20,801 nucleotides of DNA from a virus. Numbering within the stretch: the stretch's first letter is position 1; each line of letters begins with the position of its first letter. Shown here one piece after another: positions 1-8,205 of the stretch. A program made the position numbers and the translations under genes. The notes beneath the pieces are model-generated. The model was not told the DNA's origin. It saw only the letters and a program-made list of their open reading frames with translations, and searched no databases. Where the stretch lies: the IMG/VR virus record IMGVR_UViG_3300045999_012606, positions 1-20,801 of that record. One strand, given 5' to 3'.

Positions 1-235
1 CTCCAGCACCGAACGTGCCGCCAAGACCGGGGTTCACTGCAAACGCAGACCCCTTCGTGATGATGTTGTAGCGGTTGAGAATTGCCGCTGATACCAACTG
101 GTACACAAACGGGTTACGAGAGATGTCATTGCGCAGATCGCTACACACGTTGACCGCAGCAGCATGGGCAGTTGGCATGGGCGGAATTTGCCGCCATACC
201 AGCGTGTCAATGACCTTCTTGAATGTGTTTGCCAT
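1..235 (-). CDS. Probable virion structural protein, N-terminal part (runs off left edge)
   Basis: An open minus-strand frame begins with ATG at 233-235 and continues past base 1 without a stop. About 78 residues are visible, starting MANTFKKVIDTLVW and containing RNPFVYQLVSAAILNRYNI. I recall the pattern 'RND-SRNPFVYQLVSA-LNRYNI' from uncharacterised structural proteins of environmental phages; no search was possible. It follows the 136-aa gene after 9 bases, so it is probably co-transcribed as the next gene of the late operon. The leader GAGATATACAT supplies a GAGA-type ribosome site. Function is unknown; a virion role is inferred from position downstream of the capsid genes. Confidence 0.75.
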   Translation of the reverse strand, partial: MANTFKKVIDTLVWRQIPPMPTAHAAAVNVCSDLRNDISRNPFVYQLVSAAILNRYNIITKGSAFAVNPGLGGTFGAG

Positions 236-244
236 ATGTATATC

Positions 245-655
245 TCAGGTGATGCGGCTACGAACGCATTGCGCCCATGCCGTACGGTTAGTGTCAAGCA
301 CAGTCATACGGGCGTTGTAGGTGTCGATGTTGTTTAGCGATGTGACGTTGGCTACCGTGGTTACCGTGGTTACCGTGGTTACCGTGGTTACCGTACCCGA
401 CTCCACCAACACCGTGCCCCGCTGCCGCTGCAAACTCTTGTCATAGCCCAGCGGTGCCATCAGCATCTGCAAGATGCGCGTCAGCAGACTTTCAGAGTGC
501 TTGTCAGCTACGGGCAGGGGAGCATCATCAGATACATCAACTGCAACGCCATCCACTCCCGCCACCGGCTTAACCCGCTGATACAGGACACCACCAATAT
601 CATCAGCGGCAACAGTTGCGCCTGATCCGGGGGTATATCCTACATTGTCAGCCAT
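245..655 (-). CDS. Probable virion protein with a Val-Thr-Thr repeat
   Basis: This 136-aa protein starts MADNVGYTPGSG. Its start is supported by TAAGGAA about 6 bases upstream, where the TAA is also the stop of the preceding gene. The N-terminal half is acidic and small-residue rich. Residues about 85-100 form a (T-V-T)n tract encoded by a 9-bp DNA tandem repeat. The last 40 residues (NIDTYNARMTVLD..RTAWAQCVRS) look like a compact conserved domain. It lies in a run of four 78- to 139-residue proteins after the capsid genes, so a head-surface, connector or tail role is plausible. No family is recognised with certainty. Confidence 0.8.
   Translation of the reverse strand: MADNVGYTPGSGATVAADDIGGVLYQRVKPVAGVDGVAVDVSDDAPLPVADKHSESLLTRILQMLMAPLGYDKSLQRQRGTVLVESGTVTTVTTVTTVTTVANVTSLNNIDTYNARMTVLDTNRTAWAQCVRSRIT
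353..397 (-). repeat. Five tandem copies of a 9-bp unit inside a coding region
   Basis: On the plus strand TACCGTGGT is repeated at 353, 362, 371 and 380, with a final variant TACCGTACC at 389. The unit is a multiple of three, so copy-number change would keep the reading frame and only lengthen or shorten the Val-Thr-Thr tract of the 136-aa protein. Confidence 0.9.
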
Positions 656-665
656 GTTCTATTCC

Positions 666-1067
666 TTACAGCGCGAAGATGCCGCTAGCGTTCCAAGTAA
701 CAGAAATGTTACCACCGTTAGGCGTTACCGGCAAACCAGTGACACCTGTGTCAATAAATGCCACCAACCTAGACGTACCAGCCGTACCAGTGTCAATGTA
801 CAGCACCAAAGCTTCAACGCTATTGCCTGTGACAGCCGTATAGGTGATATCGCCACCATCGAATACACCATCTGTATATGACTTCGTAGCACCAATCGTC
901 TGCGCTGTACCGACAACACCAGTAAGCGAAGTGAGGAATTCGTGTGCAGAGCTATATGTGTAGGTGCCAGTGTCAACAAGCGCTGCCTTCACTGTGCCAG
1001 TAAGCGCAGAATTGCTGCTGTTCTGCAGCAACGCTTCTTTCCATTTTGGATAGAGTGAATTAGCCAT
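666..1067 (-). CDS. Probable virion protein, beta-rich, 133 aa
   Basis: The protein starts MANSLYPKWKEALLQ and is rich in Thr, Gly, Val and Ser, as expected of a beta-sandwich capsid or tail component. The start at 1067 is preceded by AAAGGT. The opening pattern 'YPKWKEALL...VKAALVDTGTYTYS' matches, from memory, phage proteins of unknown function that sit next to similar proteins. The next gene upstream (139 aa) shares the theme 'K-ALYTSAATLGAS.....T.NEVVG.GY', so the two may be distant paralogues. It is part of the late operon, 14 bases after the previous stop. A decoration or tail-tube role is only inference. Confidence 0.8.
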   Translation of the reverse strand: MANSLYPKWKEALLQNSSNSALTGTVKAALVDTGTYTYSSAHEFLTSLTGVVGTAQTIGATKSYTDGVFDGGDITYTAVTGNSVEALVLYIDTGTAGTSRLVAFIDTGVTGLPVTPNGGNISVTWNASGIFAL

Positions 1068-1081
1068 ATTTACTACCTTTG

Positions 1082-1501
1082 TTAATTAATTCTGATGATG
1101 GCATTGGCACCATCAGCTACAGGCATCTGCACAACAAACGAGCCATTAGTGGACGTCCTGTCTGAGCCAAAATCAATAACAGCAATGGATTTATTGCTCT
1201 TGCTGCTGTTATAGAGTATAGCACCTCTAGCAGTGATGGTTGCATCACTCCACGTTGTATCACTAAAATCTACAATGGCAACACTGCCATCCAAAGAAAT
1301 AGTAGCGCCTGTCAATGTATTGCCACCGGCAACATATCCTACTCCTACCACTTCATTACTGGTAGTGTATGCCGTAGCGCTAGCACCCAACGTAGCAGCG
1401 CTTGTGTAAAGCGCCATCTTGATTACATCAGTGTCTAGATCGTGAACACCGCCCAACAATTCTTGCTTAAAGCTGTTACAAACCGCTGATGTAATTGCCA
1501 T
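1082..1501 (-). CDS. Probable virion protein, beta-rich, 139 aa
   Basis: The start is placed at ATG 1499-1501 (MAITSAVCNSFKQELLGG), which has AGGA six bases upstream. The open frame continues further upstream, but that stretch crosses a transcription terminator and carries no likely ribosome site. The sequence is Thr/Ser/Gly/Ala rich with alternating hydrophobic residues (VAIVDFSDTTWSDATITARG), suggesting a beta fold. The motif 'HDLDTDVIKMALYTSAATLGA' resembles phage proteins annotated only as hypothetical or structural. The gene lies immediately downstream of the 1516-1555 terminator, so its dose may be set by read-through from the capsid transcript. Confidence 0.82.
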   Translation of the reverse strand: MAITSAVCNSFKQELLGGVHDLDTDVIKMALYTSAATLGASATAYTTSNEVVGVGYVAGGNTLTGATISLDGSVAIVDFSDTTWSDATITARGAILYNSSKSNKSIAVIDFGSDRTSTNGSFVVQMPVADGANAIIRIN

Positions 1502-1515
1502 GATGTTCCTAAAAC

Positions 1516-1555
1516 AAAAAAAAACAGAGACAGCAGCATAGCCACCGTCTCTGTT
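1516..1555 (-). terminator. Rho-independent terminator after the capsid/135-aa genes
   Basis: On the minus strand a 9-bp stem AACAGAGAC / GTCTCTGTT (1555-1547 and 1531-1523) encloses a 15-base loop and runs straight into an uninterrupted U tract (plus-strand A run near 1516-1524). It lies 14 bases past the stop of the 135-aa gene and just before the ribosome site of the 139-aa gene, so it would attenuate transcription between them. Confidence 0.85.
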
Positions 1556-1568
1556 GTTAACACACAGC

Positions 1569-1976
1569 TTAAGCCAGAGTGTCGCGGTCAACAGTACCGG
1601 GAGCAGCCCAATCCTTATTGACATCAACAACAATAGCGAACACGCGACCAGCGATAACACCGGGAGAACCAGAGATCGTCGTCACAACGTCAATGGTATC
1701 AGCGGCAGCAACCACACCAGCGGTAGTGCCAACCTTGATGGTGTTAGCAGCGGTGTTGTCGAAGTTGAGGTCGTTGGCGAATACGGTGGTGCCATCGGTG
1801 ATGTCCATCGTATACGTGGTGATATCAGGCACCGTCGTATAGTTTTGAAAACCGACAGCAAGCACCAGAGTGCCAGCGCCGACAGAGATGCCTACGGCGG
1901 TGCCAGAAGTGGCGGCAAGCGACACATCCTTTTCCACAACATAGGCGCGATTACGAAGAGATTGAACAGCAGCCAT
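1569..1976 (-). CDS. Capsid-companion protein (possible head decoration or cement protein)
   Basis: The start is chosen at ATG 1974-1976 (MAAVQSLRNRAYVVEKDVSL), preceded by TTGAAAGGAAATATA, a strong Shine-Dalgarno. This gives 135 aa. The sequence is rich in Thr, Val, Gly and Ala with few charges, typical of an exposed beta-barrel virion protein. It ends VDVNKDWAAPGTVDRDTLA. It is the first gene after the major capsid gene (45-base gap) and is followed by a strong terminator, so it should be made at capsid-like levels. A head-stabilising or decoration function is inferred from that position; no family was identified. Confidence 0.82.
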   Translation of the reverse strand: MAAVQSLRNRAYVVEKDVSLAATSGTAVGISVGAGTLVLAVGFQNYTTVPDITTYTMDITDGTTVFANDLNFDNTAANTIKVGTTAGVVAAADTIDVVTTISGSPGVIAGRVFAIVVDVNKDWAAPGTVDRDTLA

Positions 1977-2021
1977 TATATTTCCTTTCAAAAGGAGAGG
2001 GCCGAAACCCTCCCTTCAACA

Positions 2022-3092
2022 TCACGCGACGTTGTACTTTCCGCGAACGATAGCTTCCGGCCTCAGTACTTTTCTACCGTAGACATGCATACCACGAACG
2101 ATGTCAGCGAAGCTGTCAGGATCGCGATAGGTTTCGGTCTTGGTGATGGTTTCAGCAGTAGCCACAGCCGACTCATGACCGGCAACGATGATGCCGTAGT
2201 TGTCGTTCTGGTTAGCCGTACCAGCAGTGCCGGGACCGGTGCCGATAGCAGGCAGGTTGTTCGACACATACACCTTGAAGCCGTGCAGGTTGCTCAGCAC
2301 AAGACCGTTCTGCAGACCAGAGCCACCGAAGTCGCTGTTGAGCAGACGGCTGTCTTCGTCCTTCAGCATTTCCACGAAGATCGGGTCAATCACAAGGAAA
2401 CGACCGTTGGAGTCAACGTTCTGTTGATCCAGCAGACGAGACATGCGAGAGATGATCATCAGCGGCGACACACGATCAGTCGGCAGAGAAGTCGTACCCG
2501 GCAGACGCGGAGTCACAGGGATAGAATGCTCACCAGCAGACGCCGTCGTGATGCTAGCGAAAGAACCCTTCTTCAGCTTCATCGAAGCCAGCAACTCATC
2601 GCTGTCAGCCGTAGCAACAGCAGCCGTGCCAGAAGCGGTGGTACGAGCCACAGTGGCGTTAGCATTCAGAGCAGCCTGTTGGAAGCCCGTCATGTAGCCC
2701 AGAACGTCTTGGTCGTAGTTGTCCTTCAGACGATAGGCAGCACGATCAGACGCCAGAGACATCCAATTGATGTGCGACTGCGAAGACTCAATGTCATCCA
2801 CCTTGAAAGCGAAATAGGCAGACTTATCGACCACCAGAGTGAAGTCGCTGTCGTCGAGGTCTTGCGCCGTCACTTGAGTGCCACGCGCATAGTTCTTGAC
2901 AGAGATTTCAGGTTCCTTGATGATCTTCACCGAATCGCCCACATTGGCGATTTCGCCAAAGTAGTCGTTATTGGTGATAGCTTCAGCAACGGAAGACTTA
3001 CGGAAAGCAAGCTGAACTTGCTTGGAATAGATAACCGGCGACCAGTTACCATTAGGAAGATTGCCCCAACCCGGAGCAGCAGCAAATGCCAT
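2022..3092 (-). CDS. Major capsid protein (HK97 fold, P22 coat-like)
   Basis: This 356-aa protein has the usual length for a phage major coat protein that forms the icosahedral head. The N-terminal part shows SVKIIKEPEISVKNYARG and DDSDFTLVVDKSAYFAFKVDDI, a pattern typical of the N-arm, E-loop and spine-helix region of P22- and T7-type coat proteins (recalled, not searched). Later parts contain RFLVIDPIFVEML and LHGFKVYVSNNLP, common in this family's A-domain. The start at 3092 has GGAGAAATCATC before it. It is separated from the scaffold gene by about 210 bases containing a terminator and hairpin, suggesting its own transcription signals or regulated read-through. The order scaffold then capsid is classical. 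Confidence 0.93.
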   Translation of the reverse strand: MAFAAAPGWGNLPNGNWSPVIYSKQVQLAFRKSSVAEAITNNDYFGEIANVGDSVKIIKEPEISVKNYARGTQVTAQDLDDSDFTLVVDKSAYFAFKVDDIESSQSHINWMSLASDRAAYRLKDNYDQDVLGYMTGFQQAALNANATVARTTASGTAAVATADSDELLASMKLKKGSFASITTASAGEHSIPVTPRLPGTTSLPTDRVSPLMIISRMSRLLDQQNVDSNGRFLVIDPIFVEMLKDEDSRLLNSDFGGSGLQNGLVLSNLHGFKVYVSNNLPAIGTGPGTAGTANQNDNYGIIVAGHESAVATAETITKTETYRDPDSFADIVRGMHVYGRKVLRPEAIVRGKYNVA

Positions 3093-3238
3093 GATGATTT
3101 CTCCTATATTAGCATTTAATACTGTCTTAGGATTTTATCGGGCCTTGCGAGAAATAGGTGGTTATACTTAACTGATCTAGTTTCAATTAACTACAACGGC
3201 TATCTGCTTGGGTTGTCGATACAACACTTGACAGAAAC

Positions 3239-3268
3239 AAAAAAGACGTTGCCATTTCTGACAACGTC
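3239..3268 (-). terminator. Rho-independent terminator between scaffold and capsid genes
   Basis: On the minus strand GACGTTG / CAACGTC (3268-3262 and 3251-3245) form a perfect 7-bp stem with a 10-base loop, followed by a run of U (plus-strand A tract 3239-3244). A second perfect 7-bp hairpin, ACAGAAT-TTCT-ATTCTGT at 3278-3295, lies just upstream in the transcript. Together they follow the scaffold stop at 3304. Bases 3093-3238 hold no gene. Either a capsid promoter lies there that I could not identify confidently, or capsid expression depends on antitermination. Confidence 0.85.
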
Positions 3269-3303
3269 CCCGTTAGAACAGAATTTCTATTCTGTGTCAA
3301 GCG

Positions 3304-4161
3304 TTAACGCGCATTTCCTGAAATATCGTACACAAATTTGCCAGAACGCATTGCTTTGACAATGTTTTCTTGATTTGCTTCGTATTCAGTGATGGACATC
3401 TTCTGCACTTGGCTTTCGTAGAAAACGCCTTCTTGATCTGCCGTTGCATTCGGAGTAGATCGGCCACGGGTGTTAACAGCCTGTGCAGCAGACTTATCCT
3501 CTGACGCCTTACGCTTGCTGATGTTTCGATCTGCCTTGTAAAGATCGATGACACGTGCCGCAGAGCGGAAGTCATCGTCGTTCTCATACAACGCATCCTG
3601 TACCCATTTTGGTTGCTCTTCTGCCCAATTGTGGAAGTCTTCGTTGTCTTCAATCTTATCGAAGTCGGGATGCAGCTTCAGCAATTCGACACGTGCTTTT
3701 TCGCGTGACGTTTCTCGCTCACTCTCATCAACCTTACGCATACGCTCTTCAAGAGACTTCTGCGTTTCCTTTGCCTTCTTCAGCGCAATGCTTTCAACAA
3801 TGCGATAGACATCAGGATATTGCTTTGCCCACATATCGATGTCTTCATCACGCGCAGGCAGCTTCATCTGCTTCTCTGTAGTCTTTTGAACAAGTGCTTT
3901 CAGTTCATCGACTTCTTTTCGAAGATCGTCTTCAACCTTTTGCGAATGCCGACGAAGATCGCCGTAACGCTTCTTGAAAGTTTTCTCTTCTGCCGACAAA
4001 TTTTCGTCAGAAGTTTCTTCCTTAGCTTCTTTATCATTGACGTTGGATTTGAGGTTTTCAAGTTCTTCCTCGTCTTTCTTGATGCGATCTTCTAGCGCAT
4101 TGCGGCGCAGAGAAAATGGAGCCACCTTAGTTTGTACAGGTACTGCAATTGCATTTGACAT
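3304..4161 (-). CDS. Capsid assembly scaffolding protein
   Basis: This 285-aa protein is extremely charged and predicted largely helical. Residues about 20-160 are Lys/Glu/Arg rich with heptad-like spacing (RIKKDEEELENLKSN; LEERMRKVDESERETSRE), suggesting coiled coils. The segment LHPDFDKIEDNEDFHNWAEE followed by WVQDALYEN is one I recall from scaffolds of marine and freshwater podoviruses. The basic, flexible C-terminus fits the coat-binding end of scaffolds. The start is supported by AAAGGAA upstream. Its place between portal-side genes and the major capsid gene is the standard one. Scaffolds guide procapsid assembly and then leave the head. Confidence 0.88.
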   Translation of the reverse strand: MSNAIAVPVQTKVAPFSLRRNALEDRIKKDEEELENLKSNVNDKEAKEETSDENLSAEEKTFKKRYGDLRRHSQKVEDDLRKEVDELKALVQKTTEKQMKLPARDEDIDMWAKQYPDVYRIVESIALKKAKETQKSLEERMRKVDESERETSREKARVELLKLHPDFDKIEDNEDFHNWAEEQPKWVQDALYENDDDFRSAARVIDLYKADRNISKRKASEDKSAAQAVNTRGRSTPNATADQEGVFYESQVQKMSITEYEANQENIVKAMRSGKFVYDISGNAR

Positions 4162-4226
4162 GTGTTAAGAATTCCTTTAATGATTATTTGGAAATGATTG
4201 AGTGAGTAACAATATGTAGATTGGTT

Positions 4227-5894
4227 TTAGTTGAGTTGAAACGTTTCCGGCTTAAATCCACCGCCACCGCCACCGCCATAGCCATAGCCTCCGTCGTAGC
4301 CGCCATAGCTACCACCGCCGATGCCATAGCCTCCGTCGTAGCCGCCACCAAAATTATCCCAACCCCAGAAGTCTATATCAAACGAGTCAACGTTGTCAAA
4401 TCCTCTGAAGTCAGACATAAAGTCTGCACCAGACAAATCACGTGTTTCTACTGGAGCATTGAGGTCAATAGTTTTTGCATAGTCTGCACTTACGCCACTG
4501 TCGATCAACGATTGTTGTGCAGCCTTTACTGCGGCATCAGCATCCTTAGTATCACGATATGCATTTGCTGCTGACTGAGTAGCTGCTGCAATTTGTTCGG
4601 GAAGCAAACCAATGTCGCTAGCGTTAAGCTGATCAGCAATAGACGAGCTAATTGAAGCAGCATATCCACCAGTACCAGTTACACCGGGGGTGTTTGCAGC
4701 CTGATTAAGCGGCATACTTGTCAAAGTATCGATCTGTGATGCTGCTGCAGCGCGACCAATTGGGCTTGTTTGAGAAGTAGATAGTCCACTAATTGGATCA
4801 AGAATTGGCTCTACTCTATTAACATCAATTCCACTAACTCTAGCAGCATCTCTTTGATTAGCCTCAGCAAAGAACGTATTAAAGGCATCTACGCCAAACT
4901 TATTCATAGCTGCTCTGGCACCCATTGTAAGAATGCCGGGAACACCCATCGCAGATGCCAACGCACTCAATGCGGCACTACCAAGAGACACTTGCCATTT
5001 ACTAACACTATTTTGCCAAAGATCATCTGGCATCAATTCACCACCGGGACCGCTGCCACCGGGATTGTAAATCATAGTTGGATTGCCAAAGTCTGCTAAA
5101 TTGCTACCAGTATATGTACCTGTAATGAATTCATTGCCGCCTACACCATTAGTCGTTGACCCTGATGTAGCTGATGTATTGTCTGTTCCCGTAACAACAC
5201 CACCAACAACTGCACCAGCACCTCCAGCGCCACCACCGCCGCCAGCTTCGCCGAGAGGGTCACTAGGAGTTATTCTTTTTGTAGGTCTGCTACTCTGCTG
5301 TATAGCACCATTAGGCATAGGCTTCATAGGCTTGCCGTTGATGAACGGCATGTAGAAGTCTTTACCTTCGTTGTCTTTGAAGAAACGAATGTCTAGCGCA
5401 GGATTCTTTGGTGCTTTCTCAATGTCGTAATAGCTAGCGTTGACAAAGCCGCCAGTGTTGAATGCCATCTCCGTCTGACGACCAATTTCATTTTGATCGA
5501 CTTCTTTCATAATGCCATCGATTTCGTTTTCGAAGTCGTCGTCTTCTTCAAACGAGTCATCAGAGGCTTCACCAACGGCTTCAGCATTACCCATTTGACC
5601 AATGTCATTCATACGAGCAAGACCACGCTTAGCGTCGTCTCGCAGCTTCATCAGTCGCTCAAGACCAATGAAACGAACAACATCAGCAGGGATGACAAAC
5701 TCACCCGGTGACAACTTAGCGTCAACGTCATCCCTCACTTCTTCAGCAAGGCTACCCGTAGGCACATCATTGCCGCTGACGGGATCGACGTCTTTGCCAT
5801 CGTCCATCATCCCGCCTTCAGCGAACAACTTCTTTTTGTTTGTAGTGATGGCTCCAACGCCAACTTTACTACTACGTTTTTTCCCGAAGCCCAT
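4227..5894 (-). CDS. Large virion-associated protein with Gly/Tyr-rich C-terminus
   Basis: 555 aa. Residues about 60-92 contain LSPGEFVIPADVVRFIGLER followed by a basic helix; this 'L-PGEFV---V--IG---L' motif recurs in large phage structural or putative internal/tail proteins. Residues 111-128 are an Asp/Glu patch. Residues 215-236 are a Gly/Ala-rich linker. About 300-350 is an Ala-rich helical, moderately hydrophobic part. The last 47 residues are Gly/Tyr/Asp-rich (GGGYDGGYGIGGG and similar) and end PETFQLN. The gene overlaps the 73-aa gene by 23 bases. Location between portal and scaffold suggests a head-neck or ejected protein. The exact role is unknown. Confidence 0.85.
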   Translation of the reverse strand: MGFGKKRSSKVGVGAITTNKKKLFAEGGMMDDGKDVDPVSGNDVPTGSLAEEVRDDVDAKLSPGEFVIPADVVRFIGLERLMKLRDDAKRGLARMNDIGQMGNAEAVGEASDDSFEEDDDFENEIDGIMKEVDQNEIGRQTEMAFNTGGFVNASYYDIEKAPKNPALDIRFFKDNEGKDFYMPFINGKPMKPMPNGAIQQSSRPTKRITPSDPLGEAGGGGGAGGAGAVVGGVVTGTDNTSATSGSTTNGVGGNEFITGTYTGSNLADFGNPTMIYNPGGSGPGGELMPDDLWQNSVSKWQVSLGSAALSALASAMGVPGILTMGARAAMNKFGVDAFNTFFAEANQRDAARVSGIDVNRVEPILDPISGLSTSQTSPIGRAAAASQIDTLTSMPLNQAANTPGVTGTGGYAASISSSIADQLNASDIGLLPEQIAAATQSAANAYRDTKDADAAVKAAQQSLIDSGVSADYAKTIDLNAPVETRDLSGADFMSDFRGFDNVDSFDIDFWGWDNFGGGYDGGYGIGGGSYGGYDGGYGYGGGGGGGFKPETFQLN

Positions 5895-6093
5895 TGATTT
5901 CGTCCTTCAGTTTTGTGAGCGCTGTCAGCGCCATAATTGCACCCTGTGCACGATAGATTTCTGGCAAATCCGTAGACTGTTCAAGTTTGCGACGATTGCT
6001 ATCGATGTGATGATGTATCATCAAAACGAATGCGTCCCATGTAATAGGCGTTGCTAGAACGCCAAGTTTTGGTAGATATTCTTTATACTTCAT
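5872..6093 (-). CDS. Small conserved phage protein next to portal, 73 aa
   Basis: Starts MKYKEYLPKLGVLAT and contains a helical region (TWDAFVLMIHHHIDSNRRKL) followed by a second helix (YRAQGAIMALTALTKLKDEING). Its ATG overlaps the portal stop by four bases (TCAT on the plus strand), and its 3' end overlaps the following 555-aa gene by 23 bases, so it is translationally coupled on both sides. Small helical proteins at this position are common in podoviruses, but I know of no proven function. A head-assembly accessory role is a guess. Confidence 0.8.
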   Translation of the reverse strand: MKYKEYLPKLGVLATPITWDAFVLMIHHHIDSNRRKLEQSTDLPEIYRAQGAIMALTALTKLKDEINGLREKT

Positions 6094-8162
6094 TGTGCAG
6101 GAGTAGGAGGTTGTTGTGGAGGTGCAGCACTAAAGCCGGGTTCACCCGGTGTAGGAGCGGTGCCAACGCCCATGTTACCACCACCACCACCGCTAGTGTC
6201 AGACACAGGCAACGGCTGTTCACCACCCGGTGCCATAGGCGCTGCAGGAGGCTGCATCTTCTGCAACAGCAGGGCCTGCTTAGCTGCCTCTTCCATATCG
6301 TTAGATACAAGCTCTGGATCAAGGTCCATCGACTTAGCAATTTCCCTGACAATGTAGGGCAGCTTAGCAAAAGGAGCCAGCACAGGATTTTGTACAACCT
6401 GCAAGAATTGAAGCAGACGTTGACTACGAACTTCGTTAGCCATCAACGATTCAGTGCCGCGTGCGTTAACTTCAAGATCACCAACAATCTCAGGATCAGG
6501 ATCAAACTGCATGTTGAAGCTAAAGAAAGCTTCACCAATAGGACGAAGCAAATAGTCGTCCATATTCTTGATAACAGTTTTGATATTGACAGAGGCAGCA
6601 TTCATCAGCATAGAAATGCCAGATGATGTGCGACCAACACCACTTACGCCTGTTTGTCCGTGAGCAAACGAAGGCATGCCGGTAGACTCATCAGCAAGCA
6701 CTCGCGCCTTATCAAATAGCTGAAGATTGGTTTGAGCTACGTTAGGAAACGATGTTCCAAACAAGGCTTGACCGGGTGCGCCGCCTTGACGACGAAACAC
6801 CTTACCGGGATACACTGTCAAGTCTTGACCGGGCACTAGATTGGTTTCGTCAATCTCAAATACGAGATTTCCAGAAAGCACAGCGTTGTCTACAGCAAGC
6901 CGCATAAATCCGTTCATCAAAGTTTGTGTGTCGTCCATGTTCTCAGAGACGCCAACACCAAACATCGAGTACGGATTTAGCTCATATGGCACCACGTAGT
7001 AGGGAATACGAGCAGGCTTAAAAGGATTGAGGACAAGACGTATGATTTTGCCACCACTAAACCAGATGTTTGCCTGCAATTCAACGCTGTCCTCAAACTC
7101 AGAAGGAATATCGATGTCATTATCACGAAGCAATTCAATATCGACATTTCCCCAATATTCCAAAACTTCCCAACGTTCAACACCCATGTTGGGCTGATAA
7201 TCGCTTAAATCGTCTTCCCAATATTCCTTTGTATAGTTTGGCCCGTCAGTAACAAGTGCGTCAATGACGCTGTTACGAAACATAGGCCGACGCTTCAACT
7301 CAAGCAACTGAGTCTTATTCAGCTTATGACGCTCAATGAAATATGAAGACTCATCGATGTTGCTGGCATCAGGATCGACGTAGCTATTCCAGACGCTAAC
7401 GTGCTGCGCCTTCGGCATAGTTTTTAGAATGGGCTTATATTTACCGTTTTCCCAACGTGGATATTCCTTATCCACTGCAAACGGACCCTTCATAATACCT
7501 GTACCAAATAGGGCAAGCTCAAACGATGTAGAACGAAGATGTGTCGCAGCCTTGCTTTCATCAAGCTGATCACGAATCTTCTTGTCCATCTTCTGTGCAG
7601 CAACTTGTGCTGGAGAAAACGTTACCTGCGTAGGTAGTTTGCCTGCACCTTCTTTGACATTAAGCCCTTTGAAAGCATTCTTCATCGATCCCAACAAATC
7701 AGAAATCTTGGTGCCGGGGGGAAGAGGCTTTGTAATGTCAATAGAAGGCGCTACAGGCTGTCCAGCAGCCTTCTTTTGTTCTTCAGCAACGTCAATGTGG
7801 ACATGCTCAGCAATACCTAACGGTTGCGGAGTAGGATCAACAGAAAGAGGAAACTTGCTACCGGAAAACAATACATCAATGATTTGACCATATGCCGCCA
7901 ACACCTTTGTCTTGGTAACTTTGATGAATACGCGAGACTTCTCAGTCTCTGTAAACTTCATATCGGGACCATAGATGCCGCGATAGTTGCGATAGGCACG
8001 AAGCCAACGTTCTTCATCGTAACGACGAGATTGCTTCGAACGACTATATCGTTCTTTGACGAAATTGATGAGCGAACCACCAGCAAACGTGGTTTCACCG
8101 CTGTCATCTGGTAGACCAATAGATTTATCGTCAATGAAATTGTTATCGTTACGAATAGCCAT
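6090..8162 (-). CDS. Portal protein (P22-type, head-to-tail connector)
   Basis: 690 aa, the length range of P22-like portals, which form the dodecameric ring through which DNA is packaged and ejected. The N-terminal region (WLRAYRNYRGIYG; KSRVFIKVTKTKVLAAYGQI) is typical for this class. The middle has RIPYYVVPYELNPYSMFGVG and NGFMRLAVDNAVLSGN, classical portal wing/crown patterns. A further helical segment (VKNMDDYLLRPI-like) precedes the C-terminus. The last 50 residues are Pro/Gly/Gln-rich and probably disordered. The start is supported by AGGAAATAATT. It lies 43 bases downstream of the large terminase, the usual packaging order. Confidence 0.94.
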   Translation of the reverse strand: MAIRNDNNFIDDKSIGLPDDSGETTFAGGSLINFVKERYSRSKQSRRYDEERWLRAYRNYRGIYGPDMKFTETEKSRVFIKVTKTKVLAAYGQIIDVLFSGSKFPLSVDPTPQPLGIAEHVHIDVAEEQKKAAGQPVAPSIDITKPLPPGTKISDLLGSMKNAFKGLNVKEGAGKLPTQVTFSPAQVAAQKMDKKIRDQLDESKAATHLRSTSFELALFGTGIMKGPFAVDKEYPRWENGKYKPILKTMPKAQHVSVWNSYVDPDASNIDESSYFIERHKLNKTQLLELKRRPMFRNSVIDALVTDGPNYTKEYWEDDLSDYQPNMGVERWEVLEYWGNVDIELLRDNDIDIPSEFEDSVELQANIWFSGGKIIRLVLNPFKPARIPYYVVPYELNPYSMFGVGVSENMDDTQTLMNGFMRLAVDNAVLSGNLVFEIDETNLVPGQDLTVYPGKVFRRQGGAPGQALFGTSFPNVAQTNLQLFDKARVLADESTGMPSFAHGQTGVSGVGRTSSGISMLMNAASVNIKTVIKNMDDYLLRPIGEAFFSFNMQFDPDPEIVGDLEVNARGTESLMANEVRSQRLLQFLQVVQNPVLAPFAKLPYIVREIAKSMDLDPELVSNDMEEAAKQALLLQKMQPPAAPMAPGGEQPLPVSDTSGGGGGNMGVGTAPTPGEPGFSAAPPQQPPTPAQ

Positions 8163-8205
8163 AATTATTTCCTATGTAGCGGTGTCGGGTTATACATCAA
8201 AGTCA

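Noticed and set aside
353-397. CRISPR-like array
   Set aside because: 9-bp units without spacers, in frame within a gene; a simple tandem repeat.
1554-3119. 521-codon plus-strand open frame opposite the capsid gene
   Set aside because: Ser/Arg/His-rich translation antisense to a clear major capsid gene; a shadow of its codon usage.
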